This document shows positions 16,273 through 25,205 of a stretch of DNA of 64,000 bases, in pieces. Made by a program: the position numbers and the translations under genes. Positions within the stretch are counted from its first letter, which is position 1, and each line of letters begins with the position of its first letter. A model generated the notes under the pieces. It was not told the DNA's origin, did not search any database, and saw only the letters and a list, made by a program, of their open reading frames with translations. The DNA is from Tenericutes bacterium ADurb.BinA124 (GTDB lineage: Bacteria > Bacillota_I > Bacilli_A > ML615J-28 > CAG-698): contig MVZM01000005.1 in assembly GCA_002068415.1 (NCBI GenBank), positions 22,835 through 86,834 on the forward strand. Direction: 5' to 3'.

Positions 16273-19200
16273 TTATTGTTCGTTGGAATAATCCATCGCT
16301 TGATAACGTTGATACATTCGGTAACGACGCTGTGCTTCTTGCTTATTGATGGCCAATAAGTTTTCCGCCGCTTTGGGATTAACTTCTTTCAATTGTGAGT
16401 AACGGGTTTCTCCCATTAAATACTCATCATATTTATTCCAATCCGGTTCTTTCGAATCAAGTTGGAATGGGTTCTTGCCTTCTTTAATCAAACGCGGATC
16501 AAAGCGGAAGGTTGTCCAATAACCGCATTCAACTGCTAATTTGGCTTGTAGTTGGGTTGTTCCCATGCCCTTCTTAATTCCATGAGCAATACATGGTGAA
16601 TATGCAATGATAATTGATGGACCCGGATAGCTCTCCGCTTCTTTAAATGCTTTTAAAGCTTGAAGTTGGGAAGCACCATGAGCAATGGAAGCCACATAAA
16701 CATGACCATAGCTCATGGCAATTGCTGCTAAGTCTTTTTTCTTACCCACTTTTCCAGAAGCCGTGAATTTCGCAATCGAGCCGGTTTGGCTGGATTTAGA
16801 ACTTTGGCCGCCCGTATTGGAATATACTTCGGTATCTAAGACTAAAATATTGACATCTTCATGATTGGCAATGACATGATCGAGCCCACCATAACCGATA
16901 TCATAGGCCCAACCATCACCACCGATAATCCATTGCGAGCGTTTTACCAAATAGTCTTTTAATTTAAACAACTCTTTTGCTTGTTCGCCTTTGGCTTTTT
17001 CTAATAATGGAACTAATTCTTGCGCAATCTTTTCGGTTTCCACCGTGTTGTCGCGCTTATCCAACCATGCTTGCAATAATTCATGCATCCGATTTGCTTG
17101 GCCTTCTTTTTCAAGAATCTTTTCCATCATCACACCCATACGATGGCGGATGGTTTCAGTGGCAATGCGCATTCCATAACCGAATTCCGCATTGTCTTCA
17201 AATAAGGAATTGGCCCAAGCTGGACCTTTGCCCTCCGCATTCTTGGTATAAGGAGTGGTTGGGAAGGAGCCACTATAAATCGAAGAACATCCGGTAGCAT
17301 TAGCCACCATCATGTGATCCCCGAATAATTGTGTTAATAAGCGAACGTATGGAGTTTCTCCGCAACCGGCACAAGCACCGCTAAATTCAAACAAGGGTTT
17401 CGCAAATTGAGAATTCTTCGGGTTGGCAAATTTATCTAAAATATTGTCTTTATAAGAAACATGTTCGTGGAAGTACTTGGCAACTTGATCCTGGCCTTGA
17501 TGCACTTGTTCATCAAGCGGCACCATCTTAAGGGCTTTTTCACCTTTTTTACCCGGACATTGGTTGACACAAACTTCGCAACCCGTGCAATCAGCAACGG
17601 AAACAACAATGGAATATTTTAAGCCTTCTAGGCCTTTGCCAACCGGATCCAGATATTTTGCTTGTTCAGGGGCATTTTTTACTTCATCAGCTGTTGACAA
17701 GAACGGACGAATGACCGCATGCGGACAAACAAAAGCACATTGATTACATTGAATACAGTTTTCTTCAATCCACATCGGAACAAAAGGTGCAATATAGCGT
17801 TTTTCAAAAGCGGCTGTCCCGTTTTCCATTGTTCCGTCTTCATAACCATTGAAAACCGAAACCGGTAAATCATCGCCTCGCAAAGCATTGACTGGATTGG
17901 CAATCTTCGTAACAAAAGGCGGCACTTTTAAATCAACAACTTTTTCTTCCGCCGGAAGTTTACTCCAAGCTGGATCAACTTTAATTTCTTTTAAGCTTTC
18001 AGCACCTTTGTCAATTGCTAAATAGTTTTGATTGACAATATGTTGGCCTCTTTTAATATATGATTTATGAGCATATTTCTTCATTAATTCCTTAGCTTCT
18101 TCATAAGGCATAATTTGCTCATTCAGTTTAAAGAACGCTGATTGCATAATTGTGTTCGTGCGATTTCCAAGTCCTAATTCCATCGCTAACGAAACAGCAT
18201 CAATGACATATAAACGAGCATGTTTGTCAGCCAAGGCTTTTTTAAAGGAATTCGGCAAAAATTCAATTAAATCGGCATCGCTTTTCATCGTGTTGAGTAG
18301 GAATCGACCGCCGTCTTTTAATTCTCGCAACATGTCATACTTCTTAACATAAGTATCCAACGAGCACGAAATGAAATCGGCTTTCGCAACCAAATAAGTC
18401 GAGCGAATCGGATTGCGTCCAAATCGTAAATGGCTATGGGTGACACCGCCCGATTTTTTGGAGTCATAAGCGAAATAAGCTTGGGCATAATAATCCGTAT
18501 TATCGCCAATTAATTTAATTGTATTTTTGTTGGCCCCAACGGTGCCGTCACTTCCCAATCCGTAGAAAATCAACTGGCTGACGCCCTCACCGGTAACATC
18601 GGTATGATTAGTTAAAGGTAGTGATAAATGAGTAACATCATCATTAATCCCCACGGTAAAGGAATCAAGCGCTTGTTCGCCTTTTTCCAAGTTCGCAAAA
18701 ACCGCAAAAATTTGGGATGGATTCGTGTCTTTGCTCGATAAACCATAACGACCACCGATAATCATCGGCGCCTTGGCTTGATTATAGAAGACGGATTTAA
18801 CATCTAAATATAATGGTTCACCAATCGAACCTTGTTCCTTGGTTCTTTCTAAAACGGCAATGCGTTGAACGGTTTTTGGTAAAACGCGGAGTAAATGTTC
18901 GGCCGAGAATGGACGATATAAGTGAACATTGATTAAACCGACTTTTTTGCCTTGTTTTCTTAAATAATCAACCACTTCTTTCGCACATTCCACCACTGAA
19001 CCCATGGCAATAATGATATCGGTGGCATCGGGGGCTCCATAATAAACAAAGGGTTTATATTCCCGACCGGTTACTTTCGAAATCTCATCCATGTATTCTT
19101 CCACAATCCTAGGAATCTCTAAATAATATTTATTCTGAGCTTCCCGAGCTTGGAAATAAACATCGCCATTTTGCGCCGAACCGCGCGTAACGGGGTCATT

Positions 19201-19833
19201 GGGATTAAGAGCCCGTTTACGGAACGCTTCCACTGCTTTTTTGTCTAACAAACGCTCAAAAACGGCATAATCCATTACTTCAATTTTTTGAATTTCATGA
19301 CTGGTGCGGAAACCGTCAAAGAAATGCAAGAACGGAATGCTTGATTTAATAGCCGCTAAATGGGCAATACCCGCTAAGTCCATAACTTCCTGCACGCTTG
19401 CGGAGGCCAGCATCGCCCAACCGGTTTGACGGACGGCCATCACATCTTGGTGATCCCCAAAAATTGACAGTGCTTGGACAGCCAAACTGCGAGCAGAGAC
19501 ATGAATAACGCCCGGTAACAATTCTCCGGCAATTTTATACATATTAGGAACTTTTAATAATAATCCTTGGCTGGCGGTATAAGTGGTGGTTAAAGCGCCG
19601 GCTTGCAATGAACCGTGGACGGTTCCGGCTGCTCCGGCTTCCGACTGCATTTCCACAACTTTTACGGGAACACCAAATAAATTCTTTTTGCCTTTGCTTG
19701 CCCAATCGTCGACATATTCCGCCATTGGTGATGACGGTGTAATCGGATAAATGCCCGCGACTTCTGTAAAGGCATATGATCCCCAAGCGGCCGCCTGGTT
19801 GCCATCCATTGATTCAAATACTTTTTTTGCCAT
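16273..19833 (-). CDS. nifJ: Pyruvate:ferredoxin (flavodoxin) oxidoreductase
   Basis: Single-chain homodimeric PFOR, 1186 aa: pyruvate + CoA + oxidised ferredoxin to acetyl-CoA + CO2 + reduced ferredoxin, a hallmark of fermentative anaerobes. Domains in order: pyrimidine-binding (YPITPSSPMAEYVDDWA near residue 29), the gamma domain, then two [4Fe-4S] motifs (CIQCNQCAFVCPH and CTGCEVCVNQCPG), and the TPP domain with the [4Fe-4S]-binding CAGCGETPYVRLL and GDGWAYDIGYGGLDH. NTGGQSSKSSQTG is the TPP/Mg site. Monocistronic, with its own promoter and terminator. Confidence 0.97.
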   Translation of the reverse strand: MAKKVFESMDGNQAAAWGSYAFTEVAGIYPITPSSPMAEYVDDWASKGKKNLFGVPVKVVEMQSEAGAAGTVHGSLQAGALTTTYTASQGLLLKVPNMYKIAGELLPGVIHVSARSLAVQALSIFGDHQDVMAVRQTGWAMLASASVQEVMDLAGIAHLAAIKSSIPFLHFFDGFRTSHEIQKIEVMDYAVFERLLDKKAVEAFRKRALNPNDPVTRGSAQNGDVYFQAREAQNKYYLEIPRIVEEYMDEISKVTGREYKPFVYYGAPDATDIIIAMGSVVECAKEVVDYLRKQGKKVGLINVHLYRPFSAEHLLRVLPKTVQRIAVLERTKEQGSIGEPLYLDVKSVFYNQAKAPMIIGGRYGLSSKDTNPSQIFAVFANLEKGEQALDSFTVGINDDVTHLSLPLTNHTDVTGEGVSQLIFYGLGSDGTVGANKNTIKLIGDNTDYYAQAYFAYDSKKSGGVTHSHLRFGRNPIRSTYLVAKADFISCSLDTYVKKYDMLRELKDGGRFLLNTMKSDADLIEFLPNSFKKALADKHARLYVIDAVSLAMELGLGNRTNTIMQSAFFKLNEQIMPYEEAKELMKKYAHKSYIKRGQHIVNQNYLAIDKGAESLKEIKVDPAWSKLPAEEKVVDLKVPPFVTKIANPVNALRGDDLPVSVFNGYEDGTMENGTAAFEKRYIAPFVPMWIEENCIQCNQCAFVCPHAVIRPFLSTADEVKNAPEQAKYLDPVGKGLEGLKYSIVVSVADCTGCEVCVNQCPGKKGEKALKMVPLDEQVHQGQDQVAKYFHEHVSYKDNILDKFANPKNSQFAKPLFEFSGACAGCGETPYVRLLTQLFGDHMMVANATGCSSIYSGSFPTTPYTKNAEGKGPAWANSLFEDNAEFGYGMRIATETIRHRMGVMMEKILEKEGQANRMHELLQAWLDKRDNTVETEKIAQELVPLLEKAKGEQAKELFKLKDYLVKRSQWIIGGDGWAYDIGYGGLDHVIANHEDVNILVLDTEVYSNTGGQSSKSSQTGSIAKFTASGKVGKKKDLAAIAMSYGHVYVASIAHGASQLQALKAFKEAESYPGPSIIIAYSPCIAHGIKKGMGTTQLQAKLAVECGYWTTFRFDPRLIKEGKNPFQLDSKEPDWNKYDEYLMGETRYSQLKEVNPKAAENLLAINKQEAQRRYRMYQRYQAMDYSNEQ

Positions 19834-19862
19834 TTTGATCCTCCTTGAATTTTAATCTATTT

Positions 19863-19891
19863 ATTATAGCATAAGCACCTATTTTTCTCAA
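19863..19891 (-). promoter_or_regulatory. Sigma-A promoter of the PFOR gene
   Basis: Minus-strand TTGAGA (19886-19891), 17-nt spacer, TATAAT (19863-19868), about 30 nt before the ATG with AAGGAGG ribosome site. A strong, constitutive-looking promoter. Confidence 0.8.
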
Positions 19892-19923
19892 GGTCTTATT
19901 GAGAAATTGCCTATGAAAGCATT

Positions 19924-20427
19924 TTAGACCGTCCGTAAATATTCATACTGTTTTTGCATTTGATTAATCCGGGCATAGACTTTTTCTTTCACAATCTCCG
20001 GAATTATTAAATCCTGCCGAAACAACAGTTTCGTCACAATAGCCGTAAACGCCACGGCATCAATTTCCAAGTGTTGGTTTAAAAAAAGTTCTTCGTCATG
20101 AATCGGCTGAATGTAATGTGCAAATTCCTGCTGCCAAACCATGATTTGTTCCTCGGTTTCCGTTGCTTTTTCCGGATGGATAATTTGAAACCACTGATAG
20201 GCATGGCGCGTTTCATGAATCATGGCTGCGGTTATTTCCAAATCCGATAACTTCTTAATCGCATCTTCGTTAATATTGATTTGGTAATTGTCTTTAGAAA
20301 ATAGACAAACCACTTTCCCATATTCATCGGGCATTCTTAAGTAGGTAATTTTGCAGAGCGGAATTTTCAAGATATGCGATGTAGTCGTAATTATTTCTTG
20401 AATTAAAGCTTTTTTACTGGTAACCAT
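19924..20427 (-). CDS. Putative zinc metallopeptidase-like protein (HExxH)
   Basis: 167 aa, no signal peptide, cytosolic. The helix AAMIHETRHAYQWF (68-80) has the HExxH zinc motif at His71-Glu72-His75, and HLEIDAVAF (119-127) could provide the third ligand Glu121, the spacing of a small gluzincin-like protease. The same signature occurs in small phage or toxin-antitoxin-associated peptidases, but no partner gene is next to it. It stands alone between PFOR and the accessory island. An extended -10 TGATATAAT (20446-20454) precedes it. Family and substrate are not recognised. Confidence 0.6.
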   Translation of the reverse strand: MVTSKKALIQEIITTTSHILKIPLCKITYLRMPDEYGKVVCLFSKDNYQININEDAIKKLSDLEITAAMIHETRHAYQWFQIIHPEKATETEEQIMVWQQEFAHYIQPIHDEELFLNQHLEIDAVAFTAIVTKLLFRQDLIIPEIVKEKVYARINQMQKQYEYLRTV

Positions 20428-20561
20428 AGTTTTTCCCTCGGAGGCATTATATCAAATTTTTTTCAAAAAAGAAAGATAAGAATCTGGCAATGGCAACATC
20501 TTCCAAAACTAAATACAACGAGTAAGCACTTAAACTTACTTTAGAGTTATTAATTAAATTC

Positions 20562-21000
20562 TTAATTAGTCTTTTGGTCTCGTTGTGCTCTTCGTAAGGC
20601 ATCCTTCTCGATTAAACGAATTTTTTTAAATATGTATTTTCTTGTTCTAAAAGAACTATTTTATTTTCCAAAAGGTTGATTTTTTCATCATCCGTAACTC
20701 TCTTTTTAAAGTCTTATTAGAATTTCTTTTTCCTTGTGTCAGTTAAACCTTTCTCATGTTTAACTTGTCTTATCCATCTATAGACTGCAGCTTTAACTCT
20801 TTTTTTCCCCAACACTTCATAAGGGAAAACATATTTTCAAATATGAGTTGTGGAAACAATCCTTTTTCATATTCACAAACGAAAATGTTTTTAAATTCTT
20901 TCGAATAAGTAATCGCTTTTTTAGTTATTTTGACGACATATTGATTATTTGATAATAGCTTGATTTGAGCTTTGGTAAAGTAATTGACACTTATATTCAT
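20562..21000 (-). pseudogene. Frameshifted OrfA-like transposase subunit (helix-turn-helix)
   Basis: The first frame from ATG 21000 gives MNISVNYFTKAQIKLL, a segment with ITKKAITYSKEFKNIF, and GLFPQLIFENMF, the HTH start of IS3-family OrfA proteins. Near 20815 the frame shifts; the continuation KRVKAAVYRWIRQVKHEKGL is readable in another frame, and another shift is needed to reach the end RLIEKDALRRAQRDQKTN (stop at 20562). At least two frameshifts, so inactive. Confidence 0.65.
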
Positions 21001-21084
21001 CCCTCTTTATACTATTATAAAAAAGCCCTGTAAATCAAACAGATTTACAAGACTGCAGCCTTTTTTTATCATGTCCGATTTACA
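20562..21084 (-). mobile_element. Remnant of an IS3-like insertion sequence, copy 1 (left end plus broken orfA)
   Basis: Contains a left-end inverted repeat (minus strand TGTAAATCGGACAT, 21071-21084), a terminator-like hairpin TGTAAATC/GATTTACA followed by GGGCTTTTTT, and a degraded orfA. No orfB/DDE domain remains. The first about 150 bp are duplicated at 26844-26996 in the same orientation. Confidence 0.7.
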
Positions 21085-21565
21085 GGGTACATTTTATCTT
21101 GCATGGTCTCTTTAATTCGTGCTAGGTACCCTTGATTAATAAACCGGGTGGTTACAAATAAAAACGACTTCTCATTCCCTTTTGACTGCTTCCAAAATAG
21201 TTCATTAGAGGGCTCATAAGTATATCCTTCATGTAGAGCCGTTGCACTTGCAAGCATTTCTGGACTGTATTCTTTGCCAATCAACAGCTCTCGTAATGCC
21301 AACCTTTATCACTTCCATCAATAACCTTATCTAAACGAATTTTACAATGGCTGTAAGCATGGTCACCCATTTCAACACCAATCCATATGCGATTCATTTT
21401 ATGAGCAACGGCGGCAGTTGTACCAGAACCTGTGACGGAGTCTAAAATAAAACACTGTTTTTGACTGTTTTTACATTCATAAAACCTCGTAAAATCAACC
21501 TTTGCCGAGTTTAGCATTTCTCTGACATCATGGTTATATACAATTTTAGGAAAGACAAACCGAAA
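21069..21565 (-). pseudogene. C-terminal remnant of a type III restriction-modification methylase (Mod)
   Basis: Two frames carry consecutive pieces: IVYNHDVREML, VDFTRFYECKNSQKQ, LDSVTGSGTTAAVAHKMNRIW and IGVEMGDHAYSHCKIRLDKV (21281-21540), then LIGKEYSPEMLASATALHEG, NELFWKQSKGNEKSF and LFVTTRFINQGYL (21069-21302). These are the motif I (SGTT) and C-terminal region of type III adenine methylases. The N-terminal half is absent, a deletion plus frameshift separates the pieces, and the extreme C-terminus is replaced by codons from the IS left end (MYPVNRT). Confidence 0.7.
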
Positions 21566-22387
21566 TTATTCATCGTCAGTGAGTATTTCCGCCAATACAA
21601 TATATTCCTTCAGCTTTCTCTGTAATATTTTTTTGTCAATCAGCTTCAAATTGTATTCCGAAACCATTGTCGGCGATAAACTGCGACTAAGCGCAAATTC
21701 TACAACCTCGTCATCCTTGCTTGCACAGAGGATAACACCTACACTCGGATTTTCATTTTCTTTTTTCATTTCCCGGTCAAGGGCTTCCAAATAAAGATTC
21801 ATCTTGCCTACATACTCAGGCTTGAATTCCCCTATTTTCAATTCAAATGCTGCAAGGCACGAAAGTCCTCTGTGGTAAAAAAGTAAATCAATATAATAAT
21901 CGTGCTTTCCAACCTGAACACGATATTCTTCTCCTATAAAAGTGAAGTCTTTGCCGATTTCAAGAATAAAATTTTTCAGATTCCTTATAATAGACTTCTG
22001 TAAATCTCGCTCTGAAACAGTTTCAGGAACATCGAGAAAATCAAGCATATAATTATCGAGGAACACATTTCCCGTTGCCTCTCTTGATTCTTCTATGGCA
22101 GGTGTTATCGGTTTTTGGGATAACATATATCTTTCGTAATACCCACTGTCAATCTGCCTCTCCAACTCTCTTTTTGAAAGACGCTCTTTGATACACATAT
22201 TCATGTAAAATATGCGTTCTTCCATCGTCTTACAGGCAGACATGATTTTGAGATGATTTGTCCAACTCAATTGTGTCACCAGTGGTGACACTTTTTCATT
22301 ACCCTTATAAAGCTCATAAAATTGCTTCATTCTATAAAGCCCACGCCGGTTAAAACCTTTCAAGTCAGGATAATTTTCCGGTAACAT
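21566..22387 (-). pseudogene. N-terminally truncated YhcG/DUF1016-family PD-(D/E)XK nuclease
   Basis: 273 aa, in frame. The N-terminal DUF1016 helical domain begins only at NYPDLKGFNRRGLYRMKQFY. The C-terminal nuclease domain is complete: FTFIGEEYRVQVGKHDYYID, LLFYHRGLSCLAAFELKIG (Asp-x(n)-Glu-Leu-Lys core) and GVILCASKDDEVVEFAL. Upstream codons in the same frame (VAKILGNNKPIYEIM) are unlike the family, so about the first 80 residues appear to be lost at a junction near 22375. The family is linked to mobile elements and restriction loci. The catalytic part could still be made. Confidence 0.7.
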
Positions 22388-22452
22388 TATCTCATATATC
22401 GGTTTGTTATTACCTAAAATCTTAGCGACATTGTAAATGATATTGAAGCATA

Positions 22453-22686
22453 CTATAACAATTTTCGAATTTCGTACTTTGTGGAAGCTCTGAAACCCTT
22501 TTGCTTAATTAAGTTTTTCCCCTTTACCATTATTATGATAGCCTCCCCTGAAGAGAGGTCGTGAATAAAACGCCGTTTTTGCCTGTTTTTACATTCATAA
22601 AACTCAGTAAAATCAAGCTTTTCAATATGTAGCGTTTGTCTGACATCAGGGGTATACAGATACTCATGTGCTCTTGTTATTTGCAA
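22453..22686 (-). pseudogene. Second Mod-like methylase fragment
   Basis: 77 codons. TPDVRQTLHIEKLDFTEFY and ECKNRQKRRFIHD correspond to the same methylase stretch found at 21420-21540 (NHDVREML...VDFTRFYECKNSQKQCFILD), but the sequence then diverges before motif I. It is therefore a second, independent or duplicated, piece of a type III Mod gene on the other side of the YhcG fragment. Confidence 0.5.
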
Positions 22687-23037
22687 TTACAATTCGAATT
22701 TAAATACATTAGGAATAACTCTTGGCCCAAATGTCGCTATGCTCATCTTGTACATAGCTTTTGCGTGGATTCTATCGTGCCAGAGAAATCTTCTTAAAAC
22801 TTTTGGAATCGACCATTCTTCCCCATAACTACCTTTATAAACTTTGTCTGACAAAAAATTTCCTCTCGCTTCCAATTCCTCAAAACCCCGAATTCGATTT
22901 TCTACTATTGTTCCATCATTTGAGACATCCAATCCGATTTCTCCCCAATAATACTCGTTGACATTTTTAGTGTGCACATACATTTCCGAAGCGGTTCTGG
23001 GAGCAGTGTCATAAAACGTTTTTCTTATGGGTAACAC
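22687..23037 (-). CDS. Possible C-terminal part of a DinB-like protein
   Basis: 116 codons directly upstream of the Mod fragment. RTASEMYVHTKNVNEYYWGE and LRRFLWHDRIHAKAMYKM suggest a DinB/DUF-type four-helix protein, with a conserved His in the last helix, that would normally be longer at the N-terminus. I am not sure of the family. It sits amid wreckage, has no clear ribosome site and is probably a fragment. Confidence 0.35.
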   Translation of the reverse strand: MLPIRKTFYDTAPRTASEMYVHTKNVNEYYWGEIGLDVSNDGTIVENRIRGFEELEARGNFLSDKVYKGSYGEEWSIPKVLRRFLWHDRIHAKAMYKMSIATFGPRVIPNVFKFEL

Positions 23038-23072
23038 GCTTTGATCCTTATCATGGAAAGAACTATAAAGGT

Positions 23073-23410
23073 TTAAAAATCATTTGCCGATTTAAGCACA
23101 AGAGCTTTTAGTCGTTCATACTCTTCAACTGACAAATCCATTTTTTCTGTCTCAAATAAGACCTCTGAGTCTGCATCACTAATAGATAAATTTGTTGCAC
23201 TTTCCTGAGTAATTATCATTTCAATGGAAGACGGCGGAATTTCCCCCGTCTAAAGAAAATACGACTCAATCTCGTACTCCATCTTTCCCAAAACTTCTTC
23301 TTTTGAAGCACCACGGTAAAAGCACCAATCACATTGCTTGAATATACCAAGCTGTCATTTTTATTATGTTCCCAAACACAGTGAACAATCATTTTGTCGT
23401 CAGTTGTCAT
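23073..23410 (-). pseudogene. Broken HicB-like antitoxin gene
   Basis: The start MTTDDKMIVHCVWEHN and then SSNVIGAFT resembles the HicB N-terminal domain. The frame must shift near 23315 to continue GASKEEVLGKMEYEIESYFL, then meets an in-frame TAG, and goes on through GEIPPSSIEM, SDADSEVLFETEKMDLSVEE and YERLKALVLKSANDF to a stop at 23073. One frameshift and one nonsense change mark it as dead. No HicA toxin is visible beside it. Confidence 0.5.
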
Positions 23411-23538
23411 CTTTGACCTTTCATTATTAATCTCAATTATATAATCTGTTGAGCATTTTTTATAATGTCAAATAATCTTTTCTTTTCAACTAGACATTTA
23501 GACTGTCGGATCAAACAAAAATCACTCCCATTAAGGCT

Positions 23539-23868
23539 TTAAACATCCTCTATAATAAATAATCTTTTCAAAGAATTAATATATGTATCAAAGGTTTTGG
23601 GATTTACAGCAACATCATAAGCTTGATCCTTATAAATAGTTGAATTTGCAGCTAAAGCGTAAGTGTTTCTGGCATAGCTTTTTACTATCTTCATTAATTT
23701 CTCTTTATTTTTTACTATTCCGTCAACTTCATCTATATCTCTTCTAATAATGCTTTCAAGCAAATCCTTAGGAACTTCTAATTGCATATCTTTACTCAAG
23801 TCTAAACTTCCCGGCCAACCTCCCCTATAGATATAATGTGATATATCGTCGATTGTAATATCAAACAT
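23539..23868 (-). pseudogene. Fragment of an AAA ATPase with DUF4143
   Basis: 109 codons with HYIYRGGWPGSLDLSK, LLESIIRRDIDEVDGI, SYARNTYALAA, ANSTIYKDQ and YINSLKRLFIIEDV, the typical order at the ATPase/DUF4143 junction. The N-terminal P-loop part and the C-terminal half are both missing. These proteins are standalone AAA ATPases common in anaerobe accessory regions. Confidence 0.6.
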
Positions 23869-23912
23869 AATAGGAATAAGCTTCAGCTTTGAAAATAATT
23901 CCTTTAAAGAAA

Positions 23913-24197
23913 TTAGTCCGTTAGATTCTCCACTCTCATAACCTCTATGTTAGTTGCAATGTAATTAAAGACCTCCTCCAGTTTTTTATCCGTTTCGATT
24001 TGTTTTAATTTAACACAATCTAGCCTTTCAAAAAGCGCCGCATTTCAACAAAAGCATTCATGATTTTTATACTTACTTGAATCCCACATCACTTCTCAAA
24101 ACTGCAGATAGCATGGCAATTCCTTGTTATGTAAACACATATGGATTACTGGTAGAATGCTTTAGTGTTTTGAAGCAGTCACAAATCGTGATCTCAT
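23913..24197 (-). pseudogene. Degraded ORF6N/KilA-N-like phage protein
   Basis: Readable pieces in shifting frames: RSRFVTAS, then PYVFT-stop-QGIAMLSAVLRSDV (a TAA where the family has Glu), QVSIKIMNAFVEMRRFL, and LFERLDCVKLKQIETDKKLE, EVFNYIATNIEV to a stop at 23913. This is the conserved C-terminal portion of ORF6N-domain proteins. At least one nonsense change and two frameshifts. Confidence 0.6.
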
Positions 24198-24301
24198 GTT
24201 ATAGAATCTTTAACTCTAAGGTGCCTTTTTGTCACCTTAAAGTAGTAAACCTCCTAAATGTTAATATGAAACTGGACCATTAAATATTAAATTTGTTACC
24301 T

Positions 24302-25198
24302 TTACTCCCACTCAATTGTTCCTGAAGGTTTATCGGTAATATCATATACTACTCTACTAACACCTTCAACATTAGCAATTCTTCTAGCTATTTCTTTTAA
24401 CACGGGATAGGGTATTTCTGATATCGTTGCGGTTTTAGCGTCTTTGCTTAAAACAGCTCTTATAGCAACCACATATCCATAGAAGCGAGTATTATTTTTA
24501 ATTGCTGTCGATTTGGTATTTGTGACAACCGTAAAATACTGAAAAAGATCTTTTTCTAAATTATTTTTAATTAATTCTTCTTTTAAAATATCATCACTAA
24601 TTCTTGCTATTTCCAGCTTTTCTTTGCTAATCTCACCACTTACTCTAACAGCAAGCCCCGGTCCGGGGAATGGCTTTCGAAATAAAAATTCATGTCCCAA
24701 ACCTAAGGATAAACCTAGTTCTCTTACTTCATGTTTATATAAATCTTTCAGTGGTTCTAACAGAATGTAATCCATTTTAGGCAATGCTAAATTATGATGG
24801 GTTTTTATTTTATCAATCAGCGATTCCGAAACATCGGTTTTAATTGTGCCTTGTGCAAAATAGGTGTATTCATCACTTAATACTTCCATAAAGGCATCGA
24901 TAAAGGTCCGACCAATGATTTTCCTTTTTTCTTCAGGATCAATAACACCTTTGAGATTGTTTAAAAAAAGATTACTTGCGTCTATTTTAATAATGTTTAA
25001 AGCAAACTTATCTTTAAACATCTTCATAACTTCTTCGGCTTCATTTAATCTCAATAAGCCTGTATCAACGAAGACACAAGTTAAGTTTTTACCGATTGCT
25101 TTATTAAGTAAAAGCGCACAAACACTTGAATCTACTCCTCCACTTAAGGCAAGCAAAACTTTTTTATCTTTGATTGTTTCTTTTAATTTATTTATCAT
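24302..25198 (-). CDS. guaA: GMP synthase ATP-pyrophosphatase subunit only (no glutaminase domain)
   Basis: Converts XMP to GMP by adenylation and amination. 298 aa correspond to the C-terminal two thirds of ordinary GuaA: the PP-loop SGGVDS at 19-24, QGTIKTD, KPFPGPGLAVRV and the dimerisation domain ending DKPSGTIEWE. The class I glutamine amidotransferase domain (about 200 aa) normally fused in front is absent, and the gene starts cleanly 7 nt after the guaB stop with AGGG before the ATG. It therefore looks designed as a split GuaAb-type subunit, using either free ammonia or a separate amidotransferase encoded elsewhere. A decayed full gene is less likely, since the frame is intact and the start is placed exactly at the domain boundary. 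Confidence 0.88.
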   Translation of the reverse strand: MINKLKETIKDKKVLLALSGGVDSSVCALLLNKAIGKNLTCVFVDTGLLRLNEAEEVMKMFKDKFALNIIKIDASNLFLNNLKGVIDPEEKRKIIGRTFIDAFMEVLSDEYTYFAQGTIKTDVSESLIDKIKTHHNLALPKMDYILLEPLKDLYKHEVRELGLSLGLGHEFLFRKPFPGPGLAVRVSGEISKEKLEIARISDDILKEELIKNNLEKDLFQYFTVVTNTKSTAIKNNTRFYGYVVAIRAVLSKDAKTATISEIPYPVLKEIARRIANVEGVSRVVYDITDKPSGTIEWE

Positions 25199-25205
25199 TA
25201 TATCC

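Noticed and set aside
16977..17297. Plus-strand 106-codon ORF inside the PFOR gene
   Set aside because: Antisense to a highly conserved PFOR segment; no promoter or ribosome site.
24216..24245. Hairpin TAAGGTG/CACCTTA considered as the guaBA terminator
   Set aside because: No T-tract follows on the minus strand. I see no clear terminator after guaA.
24077..24283. Plus-strand 68-codon ORF
   Set aside because: It lies antisense to the readable ORF6N remnant, has no ribosome site and no recognisable protein features.
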